The position numbers and the translations under genes are program-made. A stretch of 64,000 nt of DNA from an uncultured Chitinophaga sp. (GTDB lineage Bacteria > Bacteroidota > Bacteroidia > Chitinophagales > Chitinophagaceae), in assembly GCF_902168175.1 (NCBI RefSeq), contig NZ_CABHOU010000073.1:23067-87066 (forward strand), written 5' to 3'. How positions within the stretch are numbered: the stretch's first letter is position 1; every line of letters begins with the position of its first letter. The notes under the pieces were generated by a model. That model was given only the letters and a program-made list of their open reading frames with translations. It ran no database searches and was not told where the DNA came from. Shown one piece after another: positions 45,170 to 54,066 of the stretch.

Positions 45170-45487
45170 TTAGTTCTTTAACCTGTTTAAAATGTTGATG
45201 TCTACAGAATGCGAGTTACGGTACATCATTACAATTACCGCCAAACCTACAGTTACTTCGGCCGCGGCCACTACCATGACAAAGAACACGAATAGCTGTG
45301 CAGACGCTGCGTCGGTACGACCCGCATCTACCCACATTTTTGAAAAAGCTACCAGCAAAAGGTTTACGGCATTAAGCATCAACTCAATGCACATAAAAAT
45401 AATGATGGCATTTCTGCGGATCAACACTCCCATCACACCAATACAAAACAACGCAATGCTTAAAAAGATATAATACTGAACCGGCAT
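45170..45487 (-). CDS. nuoK: NADH-quinone oxidoreductase subunit K
   Basis: A 105-residue protein with three membrane helices. The conserved glutamates of the proton path lie in IIFMCIELMLNAVNLLL and in the third helix (VVAAAEVTVGLAVIV). Length is normal. It lies between nuoJ and nuoL with gaps of about 40 and 80 nt. Confidence 0.96.
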   Translation of the reverse strand: MPVQYYIFLSIALFCIGVMGVLIRRNAIIIFMCIELMLNAVNLLLVAFSKMWVDAGRTDAASAQLFVFFVMVVAAAEVTVGLAVIVMMYRNSHSVDINILNRLKN

Positions 45488-45529
45488 ATACAGTTACCCT
45501 TGCGGGCGTTTATTTTCTGTTGATTAATT

Positions 45530-46027
45530 CTAGTCTTTTTTACCCAGTACCACTGCACCGATCATGGCGCTAAGGAACAGGATGCTGCTGATCTCGAACG
45601 GTACCACATATTGTTTGAACAATACGTTACCCAGGTTTTTGATCAACCCGATATCGCTGGCAGTGTTCATATCCAGCGACGCCATGCTGGCCGAACGCAG
45701 GATGCCTGTAATCACCAGCAACAATGCACCACCACTAACAGCGCCTGCATACTTTAACCAGTTGCGTTTCTGTGGCTCCAGTTCGGAGTTGAGGTTCAGC
45801 AACATGATCACGAACAGGAACAGTACCATGATGGCACCCATGTAAACGATGAAGTTCACAATGGCGAGGAACTGCGCATTCAGCATCACATAATGGCAGG
45901 TAATGGAAAAGAACAGTACGATCAGCGATAACACACTATTCACCGGGTTCTTACTAATGATCACACCCAACGCCGTAACGATGGACACAACCGACAGAAT
46001 GATAAAGATTATCTCGTGTAAACTCAT
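45530..46027 (-). CDS. nuoJ: NADH-quinone oxidoreductase subunit J
   Basis: A 165-residue polytopic membrane subunit with five predicted helices. The third, LAIVNFIVYMGAIMVLFLF, carries the conserved glycine/tyrosine region with the pi-bulge seen in complex I structures. It begins with the usual LHEIIFIILSVVSIVTALG. It is co-directional with nuoI, 21 nt upstream. Confidence 0.95.
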   Translation of the reverse strand: MSLHEIIFIILSVVSIVTALGVIISKNPVNSVLSLIVLFFSITCHYVMLNAQFLAIVNFIVYMGAIMVLFLFVIMLLNLNSELEPQKRNWLKYAGAVSGGALLLVITGILRSASMASLDMNTASDIGLIKNLGNVLFKQYVVPFEISSILFLSAMIGAVVLGKKD

Positions 46028-46048
46028 TTCTGGCTTATAATTTTTCAG

Positions 46049-46552
46049 TTACGCTTTTTCTTTAGGATTGGGGATCAGCAGATCGTCTTTTCCATATATA
46101 AAACCTTTACGCTGGTAGTTAGCCGGTGCAAATGTTTCGGTCATGTAAATCGCATCTTTAGGGCAGGCTTCTTCGCAGAAACCGCAGAAGATGCAACGAA
46201 GCATGTTAATCTCGTAACGGGCAGCGTACTTCTCTTCACGGTACAGGTGTTCTTCACCTTCTTTACGTTCCGCCGCTTCCATAGTAATGGCCTCTGCCGG
46301 ACAGGCAACTGCGCACAAACCACAGGCTGTACAGTTCTCACGTCCTTCCTCATCCCGGTTCAATACGTGCAGGCCGCGAAATACGGGGCTGAACTGTCTT
46401 GTTTCCTCAGGGAACCGTACGGTGGCCTTCTTCCTGAACAGGTGTTTAAACGTAATGCCCAGGCCTTTCATAATGGCAGGGATGTAAATCCGCTCCCAGA
46501 AGTTCATTGGCCTCCTGTCTACTGCCTGCGCCCTGTTAGTTAATGCTTCCAT
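46049..46552 (-). CDS. nuoI: NADH-quinone oxidoreductase subunit I (two 4Fe-4S)
   Basis: A 167-residue ferredoxin-like subunit that carries clusters N6a and N6b between the peripheral arm and the quinone site. Two cluster motifs are seen, CTACGLCAVACP and CIFCGFCEEACP. The N-terminal amphipathic stretch FWERIYIPAIMKGLGITF contacts the membrane. Length is normal. It lies between nuoH and nuoJ. Confidence 0.97.
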   Translation of the reverse strand: MEALTNRAQAVDRRPMNFWERIYIPAIMKGLGITFKHLFRKKATVRFPEETRQFSPVFRGLHVLNRDEEGRENCTACGLCAVACPAEAITMEAAERKEGEEHLYREEKYAARYEINMLRCIFCGFCEEACPKDAIYMTETFAPANYQRKGFIYGKDDLLIPNPKEKA

Positions 46553-46598
46553 ATCAATTAGTTTATTTAACGACCCTCTTGGTCTGATTATATTTTAA

Positions 46599-47642
46599 TT
46601 AGCTCTGCTGCCACAGTATTAATGCTCCGGTAATGAGCATGTTTACTAATGCCAGCGGTATCAATACCTTCCATCCCAGTTTCATCAGCTGATCATAACG
46701 GAACCTTGGTAAGGTCCAGCGCACCCACATAAAGAAGAAGATGAAACAGATGGTTTTAAAGAACAGCGCGCCCATACCCAATATGGTAAGCCAGTTGCCG
46801 TCCAGTCCTATCTGGTCCATGTAAGGGAAGCTGTAACCGCCGAAGTACAATGTAGCCATCAGCGCAGAGCTGATAAACATGTTGATATACTCGGCGAACA
46901 GGAAGAAACCCAGTTTCATGGAAGAATATTCCAGGTGATAACCACCGTTCAATTCGTTCTCCGCCTCCGGAAGGTCAAAAGGAGCACGGTTACATTCTGC
47001 GAACGCACAGATCAGGAACAGGAAAAACCCGAGTGGCTGGTATACCACGTTCCAGTAACCGGCACGTTGTTGTTCTACGATCTCTTTCAGGCTAAGTGTA
47101 CCGGTAAGCATCAGCAGCGCGATCAGGGAAAGCCCCATCGCCAGTTCGTAACTGATGATCTGTGAAGCACCACGTACTGCCGCCAGCAGGGAGAACTTGT
47201 TATTCGAAGCCCATCCGCCTATCATAATACCATATACACCCAGGCCTACAACACCAAATATGTAAAGAATACCTACGTTAATGTCGGCCACCTGCAGCGA
47301 TACCTGCGTATTTCCAAAGGTGAGCGTGTCGCCCCATGGTAACACCGCACCGGTCATACATGCTGTTAACATTGCCAGCGAAGGACCGAGTATGAACAGG
47401 CCACGGTTGGCGTTGGTAGGGATAATCTCTTCTTTAAAGAACAGTTTACCGCCATCCGCCAAAGGTTGTAATAAACCCAGCGGACCCGCACGGTCGGGAC
47501 CAATACGGTCCTGAATCCAGCCGGCTACTTTACGCTCGCCCCAGGTACAATACATGGCAACTACGAGCGATACAGCCAGTACGGCGGATATCAGCAATAT
47601 CTTTTCAAGAGCAAATAATAAATCTATTCCCAGGAACGTCAT
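46599..47642 (-). CDS. nuoH: NADH-quinone oxidoreductase subunit H
   Basis: A 347-residue membrane subunit that forms the heel of the membrane arm and part of the quinone cavity. Diagnostic parts are WGERKVAGWIQDRIGPDRAG near the N-terminus and AECNRAPFDLPEAENELNGG in the middle loop, and RYDQLMKLGWKVLIPLAL near the end. Eight or so helices are predicted. It starts 7 nt after nuoG. Confidence 0.97.
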   Translation of the reverse strand: MTFLGIDLLFALEKILLISAVLAVSLVVAMYCTWGERKVAGWIQDRIGPDRAGPLGLLQPLADGGKLFFKEEIIPTNANRGLFILGPSLAMLTACMTGAVLPWGDTLTFGNTQVSLQVADINVGILYIFGVVGLGVYGIMIGGWASNNKFSLLAAVRGASQIISYELAMGLSLIALLMLTGTLSLKEIVEQQRAGYWNVVYQPLGFFLFLICAFAECNRAPFDLPEAENELNGGYHLEYSSMKLGFFLFAEYINMFISSALMATLYFGGYSFPYMDQIGLDGNWLTILGMGALFFKTICFIFFFMWVRWTLPRFRYDQLMKLGWKVLIPLALVNMLITGALILWQQS

Positions 47643-47649
47643 AATTCAA

Positions 47650-48750
47650 TTATTGAACACCTTTCTTGTTAAAGTCATCGGAATGCGCAGGCCCGTCGAT
47701 CTTCGACAGGTCTACGTTTGGCTGGTTTACCTGGCTTACTGAATGAATGTCCATCAGCAGTTTAGGCTGGCGGCCATCCAATACTTTCTGGATCGTTTCC
47801 TGCGGTTTCACGGTGCCTACATAGTGGCCCTGTGAAATAACGCTGGTACGGCTAATCTTCCGCGGACCTTCCACTACCCAGTCTTTCGCTTCTTTTTTCT
47901 CGAAACGGCAAACATCGCAGATAAAGGCTTCTACTTCCCCGTACTCGTCTTTACGGGCAGTTACGCGAAACACCTCTTCTCCTCTCATCCACAAGGTGGT
48001 TTTACCACAACATTTAGGATTCTCGCAGTTACGGTGTGCATCAACCGGTTTCAGGAACCATACGCGGTTTTTGAAACGGAAGGTTTTATCGGTAAGGGCG
48101 CCTACAGGGCAAACGTCGATTACGTTGCCGATAAAGTCGTTGTCCAGTGATTCTTTAATATAGGTGCTGATCTCTGCATGTTCACCACGGCCCAGGATAC
48201 CATGCTCGCGCTTTTCGGTAAGCTGGTCGGCGGTAAATACGCAACGGTAGCAAAGTATGCAACGCGTCATGTGCAACTGGATGTGTTCACCCAGGTCGAT
48301 CTTATCGAACGTACGGCGTTTGAATTCGTAACGGGTGGCACTTACACCATGCTCGTAGCTAAGGTCCTGCAGGTGACATTCACCCGCCTGGTCGCACACG
48401 GGGCAATCCAGGGGATGGTTGAGCAGCAGGAATTCCACCACACCTTTACGTGCTTCAATTACTTCGGGAGAAGTAATGTTGGCTACTTCCATACCGTCCA
48501 TTACCGTTGTGCGGCAACTGGCCACCAGCTTTGGCATAGGGCGTGGGTCTGCTTCAGAACCTTTGCTCACCTTTACCAGACAGGTACGGCATTTACCACC
48601 GCTTCCCTGCAACTTGCTATAGTAGCACATTGCCGGGGGCACTATATCTCCTCCAATCTGTCGGGCAGCATTCAAAATAGTGGTGCCCGGCTCTACCTCT
48701 ACCGAGATATTGTCGATCGTTACTTTAAATAATTTCTTCTCGTCCGCCAT
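47650..48750 (-). CDS. nuoG: NADH-quinone oxidoreductase subunit G, short form
   Basis: A 366-residue iron-sulfur subunit of the peripheral arm. The 2Fe-2S ferredoxin domain has the cysteine set around GGKCRTCLVKV, followed by the His-Cys3 cluster motif HPLDCPVCDQAGECHLQD and the 4Fe-4S region RCILCYRCV with VIDVCPVGALT. The start of the molybdopterin-oxidoreductase-like fold (NCENPKCCGKTTLW) is present, but the protein ends soon after. E. coli NuoG is about 900 residues, so most of that domain is missing. I believe this short form is common in Bacteroidota, so it is probably functional. Confidence 0.92.
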   Translation of the reverse strand: MADEKKLFKVTIDNISVEVEPGTTILNAARQIGGDIVPPAMCYYSKLQGSGGKCRTCLVKVSKGSEADPRPMPKLVASCRTTVMDGMEVANITSPEVIEARKGVVEFLLLNHPLDCPVCDQAGECHLQDLSYEHGVSATRYEFKRRTFDKIDLGEHIQLHMTRCILCYRCVFTADQLTEKREHGILGRGEHAEISTYIKESLDNDFIGNVIDVCPVGALTDKTFRFKNRVWFLKPVDAHRNCENPKCCGKTTLWMRGEEVFRVTARKDEYGEVEAFICDVCRFEKKEAKDWVVEGPRKISRTSVISQGHYVGTVKPQETIQKVLDGRQPKLLMDIHSVSQVNQPNVDLSKIDGPAHSDDFNKKGVQ

Positions 48751-48799
48751 GGTTATGACTATATTTTTTCGCGCTTTGCTGCACGTAATGTTTTCAATG

Positions 48800-50161
48800 T
48801 TAGGCTACAGGCTGTGGTACTGGCAAAGGATCTGCATAATGTGCCAGACCGAAGTTGCGTTTAACCGCTTCTTCCGGGTTGTTCACGTGCCATTCAAACT
48901 CGTCGCGGAAGTGACGGATAGCTGCTGCTACCGGCCAGGCTGCTGCGTCGCCGAGCGGACAGATGGTGTTACCTTCTATCTTACGCTGGATGTCCCACAG
49001 CAGGTCTATATCGCTCATTTTACCTTTACCGTTCTCGAGGTTCGACAGTACTCGCTTCATCCAGCCGGTACCTTCACGGCATGGGCTACACTGTCCGCAG
49101 CTTTCATGGTGATAGAAGCGGGCCAGGCTCAAAGTGTGGCGAACCACGCACTGGTCTTCGTCCAATACAATAAATCCACCCGATCCCATCATAGTGCCGG
49201 TGGCAAAACCGCCATCGTTCAGGCTTTCATAGTTCATCAACCTTTTCTCTCCTTTTGCGGTGGTCAGCAACAGGTTAGCAGGCAGAATGGGAACCGATGA
49301 ACCGCCGGGGATGCAGGCTTTCAGGCGTTTCCCGTTGGGGATACCGCCACAGTATTCTTCAGAATAAATAAACTCCTCTACGCTGATGGTCATGTCAATT
49401 TCATACACACCAGGTTTGTTGATATTACCGCATGCAGAGATCAGCTTCGTTCCGGTTGATTTACCAACACCGATTTTCGCATACTCTTCGCCGCCGATAT
49501 TAATGATAGGCACTACTGCAGCCAGCGTTTCCACGTTGTTTACTACAGTTGGGCTTTGCCATAAACCCTTCACAGCCGGGAATGGTGGTTTCAGGCGTGG
49601 GTTACCGCGTTTGCCTTCGAGCGACTCGATCAGGGCAGTTTCCTCACCACAGATATAAGCGCCGCCACCGCGTTGTACATATATTTCAAGGTCGAAACCA
49701 GTGCCCTGGATGTTTTTACCCAGCCAGCCGGCTTTCTTCGCTTCTGCAATGGCTTCTTCCAGGATGTCCGGGATCCATGCATACTCGCCGCGGATGTATA
49801 TATAAGTAGCGTTGGCGCCAAGTGTATAGCTGGAAATCAGCAGCCCTTCTATCAGCAAATGGGGCAAAAACTCCATCAGGTAGCGGTCTTTAAAAGTACC
49901 AGGCTCCGATTCGTCCGCATTACAAACTAAGTAACGCGGTACGCCTTCCGGTTTGGCAATAAAACTCCACTTAAGGCCAGTAGGAAAACCAGCACCACCA
50001 CGGCCACGCAGGCCACTCTTCTTCACTTCGTCCAGCACCTGGTCGGTGGTCATGGATTTCAGGGCTTTTTCGGCCGCTGCATAACCGCCATTTTTCCGGT
50101 ATACATCGTAATACCGGATGCCTTCAATATGAGCTTTGTCTAGTAATAATTTTCGTCCCAT
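48800..50161 (-). CDS. nuoF: NADH-quinone oxidoreductase subunit F
   Basis: A 453-residue flavoprotein that oxidises NADH and passes electrons from FMN to cluster N3. It shows the NADH/FMN-binding segments GLRGRGGAGFPTGLKW and GGGAYICGEETALIESLEGK. The N3 4Fe-4S motif ESCGQCSPCREGTGW is present near residue 355. Length is normal. It is separated from nuoE by 152 nt, the largest gap in the operon, which may contain a small ORF. Confidence 0.97.
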   Translation of the reverse strand: MGRKLLLDKAHIEGIRYYDVYRKNGGYAAAEKALKSMTTDQVLDEVKKSGLRGRGGAGFPTGLKWSFIAKPEGVPRYLVCNADESEPGTFKDRYLMEFLPHLLIEGLLISSYTLGANATYIYIRGEYAWIPDILEEAIAEAKKAGWLGKNIQGTGFDLEIYVQRGGGAYICGEETALIESLEGKRGNPRLKPPFPAVKGLWQSPTVVNNVETLAAVVPIINIGGEEYAKIGVGKSTGTKLISACGNINKPGVYEIDMTISVEEFIYSEEYCGGIPNGKRLKACIPGGSSVPILPANLLLTTAKGEKRLMNYESLNDGGFATGTMMGSGGFIVLDEDQCVVRHTLSLARFYHHESCGQCSPCREGTGWMKRVLSNLENGKGKMSDIDLLWDIQRKIEGNTICPLGDAAAWPVAAAIRHFRDEFEWHVNNPEEAVKRNFGLAHYADPLPVPQPVA

Positions 50162-50200
50162 TGTCGCGCTTTTAGCCTTCGCTGTTAGCTGTTTATGTAT

Positions 50201-50338
50201 CTACAGGCCGTTTTCGGCGTTCGTTTTTTCTTTATGTTCCGGGCGGCAGTAAGGCTGTTCAACATCCGTTGCGTCGCACACTTCAACCGCAGGAATACTG
50301 ACCCGGCTTTCTTTTAGTTCTTCACCGCAGCCCTGCAT
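50201..50338 (-). CDS. Possible 45-residue acidic protein between nuoE and nuoF
   Basis: An open frame with an ATG at 50338 that overlaps the last 25 nt of nuoE and ends 39 nt before the nuoF start, thus filling an otherwise unexplained gap. The peptide begins MQGCGEELKESRVSIPAVEV and is acidic, with cysteines at positions 4, 21 and 31, ending AENGL. I know of no such family. Support is the position, the coupling-like overlap and normal-looking codons; chance cannot be excluded for such a short frame. It could be an accessory or assembly factor for the NADH module (speculative). Confidence 0.3.
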   Translation of the reverse strand: MQGCGEELKESRVSIPAVEVCDATDVEQPYCRPEHKEKTNAENGL

Positions 50339-50808
50339 TCGTCGATGATAGCATCCACTTTGGCAGGCGTAAGATGTTCGCGGTAATGTTTACCCAGCTG
50401 CATCATCGGCGCATACCCACAAGCGCCGAGGCATTCCACGGTCTTTAAAGTAAAAAGGCCATCAGCAGTAGTTTCACCAACGCCAATGCCCAGTTTCTGT
50501 TTAATGTAATCAATGATCTGGTCCGAACCGTTTACCATACAGGGGCCCGTTTGACATACCTCGAAAAGGTATTTGCCTACCGGCTGCATGTTAAACATGC
50601 TGTAAAAGGTGGCCACCTCATACACTTCAATATTGGTAATGCTCAGCAGGCTCGCCACATAATCCATCGTATCGGAACTCAGCCAGCCGCCAAATTCTTC
50701 CTGCGCCAGGTGCAACACCGGTATCAATGCACTTTTTTGCTTCCCTTCCGGATAGCGTGCCATGATCTCCTTTACTTTATTCAGCTTCTCTTCAGAAAAT
50801 TGTATCAT
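50314..50808 (-). CDS. nuoE: NADH-quinone oxidoreductase subunit E
   Basis: A 164-residue thioredoxin-like protein carrying the 2Fe-2S cluster N1a. The four cysteine ligands are in CQTGPCM and ECLGACGYAPMMQ. The N-terminal helical part (KQSALIPVLHLAQEEFGGWL) is typical. It works with NuoF and NuoG as the NADH-dehydrogenase module. Length is normal. Confidence 0.97.
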   Translation of the reverse strand: MIQFSEEKLNKVKEIMARYPEGKQKSALIPVLHLAQEEFGGWLSSDTMDYVASLLSITNIEVYEVATFYSMFNMQPVGKYLFEVCQTGPCMVNGSDQIIDYIKQKLGIGVGETTADGLFTLKTVECLGACGYAPMMQLGKHYREHLTPAKVDAIIDECRAAVKN

Positions 50809-50859
50809 AAGTAAACCCCTTCGAGTTTGTAATTTATTGTTTCGCTTTGTTATTCCTGC

Positions 50860-52077
50860 TTATGCATCCAGCTCACCTGCAATCAGGTTCAGGCTACTCA
50901 TACAAATAATCGCATCACTCAGCATCGCACCTTTCACTAATTCAGGATATGCCTGGTAGTAAATAAAGCACGGACGGCGGAAGTGTAAACGATAAGGAGC
51001 GCGGCCGCCATCGCTGATCAGGTAATATCCCAGTTCGCCATTGCCACCTTCTACTGCATGGTAAACTTCGCCGGGCAGGATTTCAGTTTCACCCATCACA
51101 ATTTTAAAGTGATAGATCAGCGCTTCCATTTTGTTATATACATCTTCCTTATCAGGCAGGTAATAAGCAGGAACGTCTGCGTGGAAAATATCTTCCGGCA
51201 GGGTCTTCAGTTTATCCATCGCCTGGCGTATAATGCCCAGGCTCTGCCACATTTCACCATTCCTTACCAGGAACCGGTCGTACGTATCGCCGGTAGAACC
51301 AACAGGGATGGAGAAATCGAAGTCCTGGTAAGAACTATATGGCTGGGAAATACGCACATCGTAATCCACACCGGTAGCACGCAGGTTAGGACCTGTAAAA
51401 CCATAGTTCAACGCCCTTTCACCTGTTATAGCACCAACGCCGATAGTACGTTCCATGAAAATACGGTTGCGGTTAAACAGGTTTTCAAACTCCTTCAACA
51501 CCGCAGGATACTCCTTCAGGAACTTTTCTATTTTCTGGAAAGCCACCGGCGTAAAGTTTCTTTCGAAACCACCGATACGGCCAATGTTAGTAGTTAAGCG
51601 GGAGCCGCATACTTCTTCGTAAATCTCGTATATCAGCTCACGGTACTGCATTACGTACAGGAAGCCGGTAAACGCACCGCTATCCACTCCAATTACCGAG
51701 TTACAGATAAGGTGGTCTGCAATACGCGCCAGTTCCATGATAATAACACGCAGGTAATCCACCCGTTTAGGTGTTTCGATACCCAGCAGTTTTTCTACAG
51801 TAAGGTGCCAGCCAATATTGTTGATAGGAGAAGAACAGTAGTTAAGCCTGTCTGTAAGCGGTGTAATCTGGTAGTAAGGCCTTCTTTCGGCTATCTTTTC
51901 AAAAGCCCTGTGAATATAGCCTACTGTTGGAACGGTCGATACCACCCTTTCACCGTCCAGCTCCATGATATTCTGGAACACCCCGTGCGTAGCCGGGTGG
52001 GTAGGACCCAGGTTAAGCGTTGTTGTCTGCTTTTCAATCGAGCCTTCCGGCAGGTTTATATGTTGCTGCTCTGACAT
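50860..52077 (-). CDS. nuoD: NADH-quinone oxidoreductase subunit D
   Basis: A 405-residue 49-kDa-type subunit that forms the quinone site with NuoB. Conserved parts are LGPTHPATHGVFQNIMELDG near the N-terminus and GVDSGAFTGFLYVMQYRE, and in the C-terminal part GGRAPYRLHFRRPCFIY. It is separate from nuoC, not fused as in E. coli. A 136-nt gap with an inverted repeat separates it from nuoC. Confidence 0.97.
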   Translation of the reverse strand: MSEQQHINLPEGSIEKQTTTLNLGPTHPATHGVFQNIMELDGERVVSTVPTVGYIHRAFEKIAERRPYYQITPLTDRLNYCSSPINNIGWHLTVEKLLGIETPKRVDYLRVIIMELARIADHLICNSVIGVDSGAFTGFLYVMQYRELIYEIYEEVCGSRLTTNIGRIGGFERNFTPVAFQKIEKFLKEYPAVLKEFENLFNRNRIFMERTIGVGAITGERALNYGFTGPNLRATGVDYDVRISQPYSSYQDFDFSIPVGSTGDTYDRFLVRNGEMWQSLGIIRQAMDKLKTLPEDIFHADVPAYYLPDKEDVYNKMEALIYHFKIVMGETEILPGEVYHAVEGGNGELGYYLISDGGRAPYRLHFRRPCFIYYQAYPELVKGAMLSDAIICMSSLNLIAGELDA

Positions 52078-52103
52078 AGCCTTTATTATGATATAAAAAG
52101 GAA

Positions 52104-52177
52104 ATGGAAACCAGATGCGGCGGCCACGGGGTGTGCTTTACCACAACTCCATCGGTGCAACTCCATCTGTTTTCCAT
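52104..52177 (-). repeat. Inverted and direct repeats in the nuoC-nuoD gap
   Basis: ATGGAAACCAGATG (52104-52117) pairs with CATCTGTTTTCCAT (52164-52177) with one mismatch. The loop contains a direct repeat of CAACTCCATC at a 14-bp step. It may affect mRNA stability or the NuoC:NuoD ratio (inference). Confidence 0.6.
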
Positions 52178-52213
52178 TACTCATTTTGTGTCTTATTTCA
52201 ATTCTGTGATTAA

Positions 52214-52732
52214 TTACTTGGCGATCTCTCCCCTTCCAAACATCTCATCATCCTTATCTATACGTGTCTGGTCTTCCAGTGGAAATTCCTTACGCATAGG
52301 AAAGTAGTCCATTTCATCCACGTTCAGGATACGTTTCAGGTTCGGGTGGCCTACGAAGTCTATACCATAGAAATCGAAAGTTTCCCTTTCCATCCAGTTA
52401 GCAGCTTCAAACAGCCTCGTAGCTGTAAAAACCTGTGGAGTGGCAACGGCTGTAAATACCTTGAAACGGATTCTTACGTTCTCCCTCATGTTATGCAGGT
52501 GGTACACTACGCCCAACTCAGCTCCCTGCTGGTCGGGGAAATGTACGCCCGTGAGGTCAGTCATAAACCTGAATTGCAGGTCTTGCTCATCGTACAGGAA
52601 CTGGAGCACTTTCAGATTTAAATCTTTAGGTGCGGTGAAGGAAAGCATGCCATACGGCTCTTCCATGTTGGTAATTGCATCACCAAACTTCTCTACCAGC
52701 CTGCTTTTTATATGCTCGTTCGTCAAAGACAT
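52214..52732 (-). CDS. nuoC: NADH-quinone oxidoreductase subunit C
   Basis: A 172-residue 30-kDa-type subunit of the connecting module. Typical parts are LTGVHFPDQQGAELGVVYHL, WMERETFDFYGIDFVGHPNL and RILNVDEMDYFPMRKEFPLE. I start it at the ATG at 52732 (MSLTNEHIK); a TTG four codons upstream is possible but less natural. It is a separate gene, while in gammaproteobacteria it is fused to nuoD. Confidence 0.95.
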   Translation of the reverse strand: MSLTNEHIKSRLVEKFGDAITNMEEPYGMLSFTAPKDLNLKVLQFLYDEQDLQFRFMTDLTGVHFPDQQGAELGVVYHLHNMRENVRIRFKVFTAVATPQVFTATRLFEAANWMERETFDFYGIDFVGHPNLKRILNVDEMDYFPMRKEFPLEDQTRIDKDDEMFGRGEIAK

Positions 52733-52792
52733 TACAATATACAATTACTGTTTACTTAGCTTAAACGCCGGGTATAGGTCCGGCAATGGGCA

Positions 52793-53356
52793 TTACTGAA
52801 TTCCGTAAGAGTTCATCAGCTCCTTATATTTATCGGAGTGACGGCGGCGCAGGCTTTCCTGGCCAACCAGGTCCTGTACCTTCATAAAACCATCCAGGAT
52901 AGCTTCGGGACGGGGTGGGCAACCTGGTACATAAACATCCACAGGAATTACCTGGTCAATGCCCTGTAGTACTGAATAGGTATCGAAAATACCACCGCTG
53001 CTCGCACAGGCGCCAACGGCTATTACCCAACGGGGTTCGGCCATTTGCAGGTAAACCTGACGTAAAACAGGTCCCATCTTTTTAGAGATAGTACCCATTA
53101 CCAGCAGTACATCGCACTGGCGCGGGGTAAAGCCCATACGTTCTGCACCAAAACGGGCCAAATCGTAGTGCGCACCCATAGTCGCCATAAACTCAATACC
53201 ACAGCAGGATGTTGCAAACGGAAGCGGCCAGATGGAGTTTTTCCTGGCCAAACCAATAATATTATTTAAAGAGGTGGCAAAAAAGCCCTCGCCGCCGTAA
53301 CCTTCCGGCGCCTCCACCATCTTCACTTTGTTGTTAAATTGAACCGGACGTGACAT
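52793..53356 (-). CDS. nuoB: NADH-quinone oxidoreductase subunit B
   Basis: A 187-residue subunit holding the terminal cluster N2, which reduces quinone. Ligand motifs TSCCGIEFMAT, GACASSGG and VPGCPPRPEAILDG are all present. It begins with a longer N-terminus than E. coli NuoB, but the core length is normal. It lies between nuoA and nuoC. Confidence 0.97.
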   Translation of the reverse strand: MSRPVQFNNKVKMVEAPEGYGGEGFFATSLNNIIGLARKNSIWPLPFATSCCGIEFMATMGAHYDLARFGAERMGFTPRQCDVLLVMGTISKKMGPVLRQVYLQMAEPRWVIAVGACASSGGIFDTYSVLQGIDQVIPVDVYVPGCPPRPEAILDGFMKVQDLVGQESLRRRHSDKYKELMNSYGIQ

Positions 53357-53442
53357 ATTTACCTCCTAGCCTCCCGGAACGGGAGATTTATATAAGTTTC
53401 AAAAACATTCCTTATCAGACTAATACCTGCAACTACAATGCC

Positions 53443-53838
53443 CTAATCTTCCCACATGAGTGCGCCTTTCTTCCAGATGTAAATGAAGCCCATTACGAAA
53501 AAGGCAACAAACATCAACATCGCCAAAAAGCCTTCCCAACCAAGTTCCCTGAAATTAACAGCGTACGGATAGAAAAAGATCACTTCCACATCAAACAACA
53601 CAAAAAGGATCGCCGTCAGAAAATACTTGATCGCTACCGGCTGACGGGCATTACCCTTTTGCTCGATACCGCTCTCGAAGTTGATCAGTTTGTCACTTGT
53701 TTTACGTTTGGGCCCAAGAAAATGCGTGCCCACCATCGTTATCGCTACAAATCCCAGTGCCGCAACCATTTGAAGCACAATAGGAAAATAACTAAATGGA
53801 GTGTTCGTAGCTGTTAAAAATTCAGTTCCAAATAACAT
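53443..53838 (-). CDS. nuoA: NADH-quinone oxidoreductase subunit A
   Basis: A 131-residue protein with three membrane helices and the conserved loop FESGIEQKGNARQPVAIKYF, followed by FDVEVIFFYPYAVNFREL, whose acidic residues lie near the quinone channel. It is the first gene of the nuo operon. A well-matched promoter lies 40-70 nt upstream. Confidence 0.96.
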   Translation of the reverse strand: MLFGTEFLTATNTPFSYFPIVLQMVAALGFVAITMVGTHFLGPKRKTSDKLINFESGIEQKGNARQPVAIKYFLTAILFVLFDVEVIFFYPYAVNFRELGWEGFLAMLMFVAFFVMGFIYIWKKGALMWED

Positions 53839-53877
53839 AAGCTTCCCCTAAAAAGTTGAAATATAATTCCAAGCAGG

Positions 53878-53907
53878 CAAAAATACTGATAGTATGGCAA
53901 AATACAA
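53878..53907 (-). promoter_or_regulatory. Promoter of the nuo operon
   Basis: On the minus strand TTG (53907-53905), 19 nt, then TATTTTTG (53885-53878), an exact TTG-N19-TAnnTTTG match. It lies about 40 nt before the nuoA ATG. Confidence 0.8.
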
Positions 53908-53986
53908 ATCAACAACGGGGAAAATCTAATTATTTTTTTGCATATGTAATATTCTCAGATATGAATGAGTTTCTATTAGAAACGAA

Positions 53987-54027
53987 AAGGAGCTTTCACA
54001 GCATCCAAAAAACTGTGAAAACTCCTT
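53987..54027 (-). terminator. Terminator after TPR gene 1
   Basis: Fifteen-position stem AAGGAGCTTTCACAG/CTGTGAAAACTCCTT with one mismatch and an 11-nt loop; the minus strand continues TTTTCGTTTC. Confidence 0.8.
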
Positions 54028-54066
54028 AAGATTTATGTTACAACAGCTAGTTTGCCGTGTAAAATG

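Noticed and set aside
47650..48750. Interpreting short NuoG as a frameshifted pseudogene
   Set aside because: The next gene starts 7 nt later with no leftover coding sequence, the cluster ligands are intact, and short forms appear normal in this phylum.
52034..52177. 47-codon frame overlapping the nuoD start (begins MENRWSCTDG)
   Set aside because: It uses the inverted repeat as its coding start and overlaps nuoD out of frame; weaker than the nuoE-nuoF candidate.
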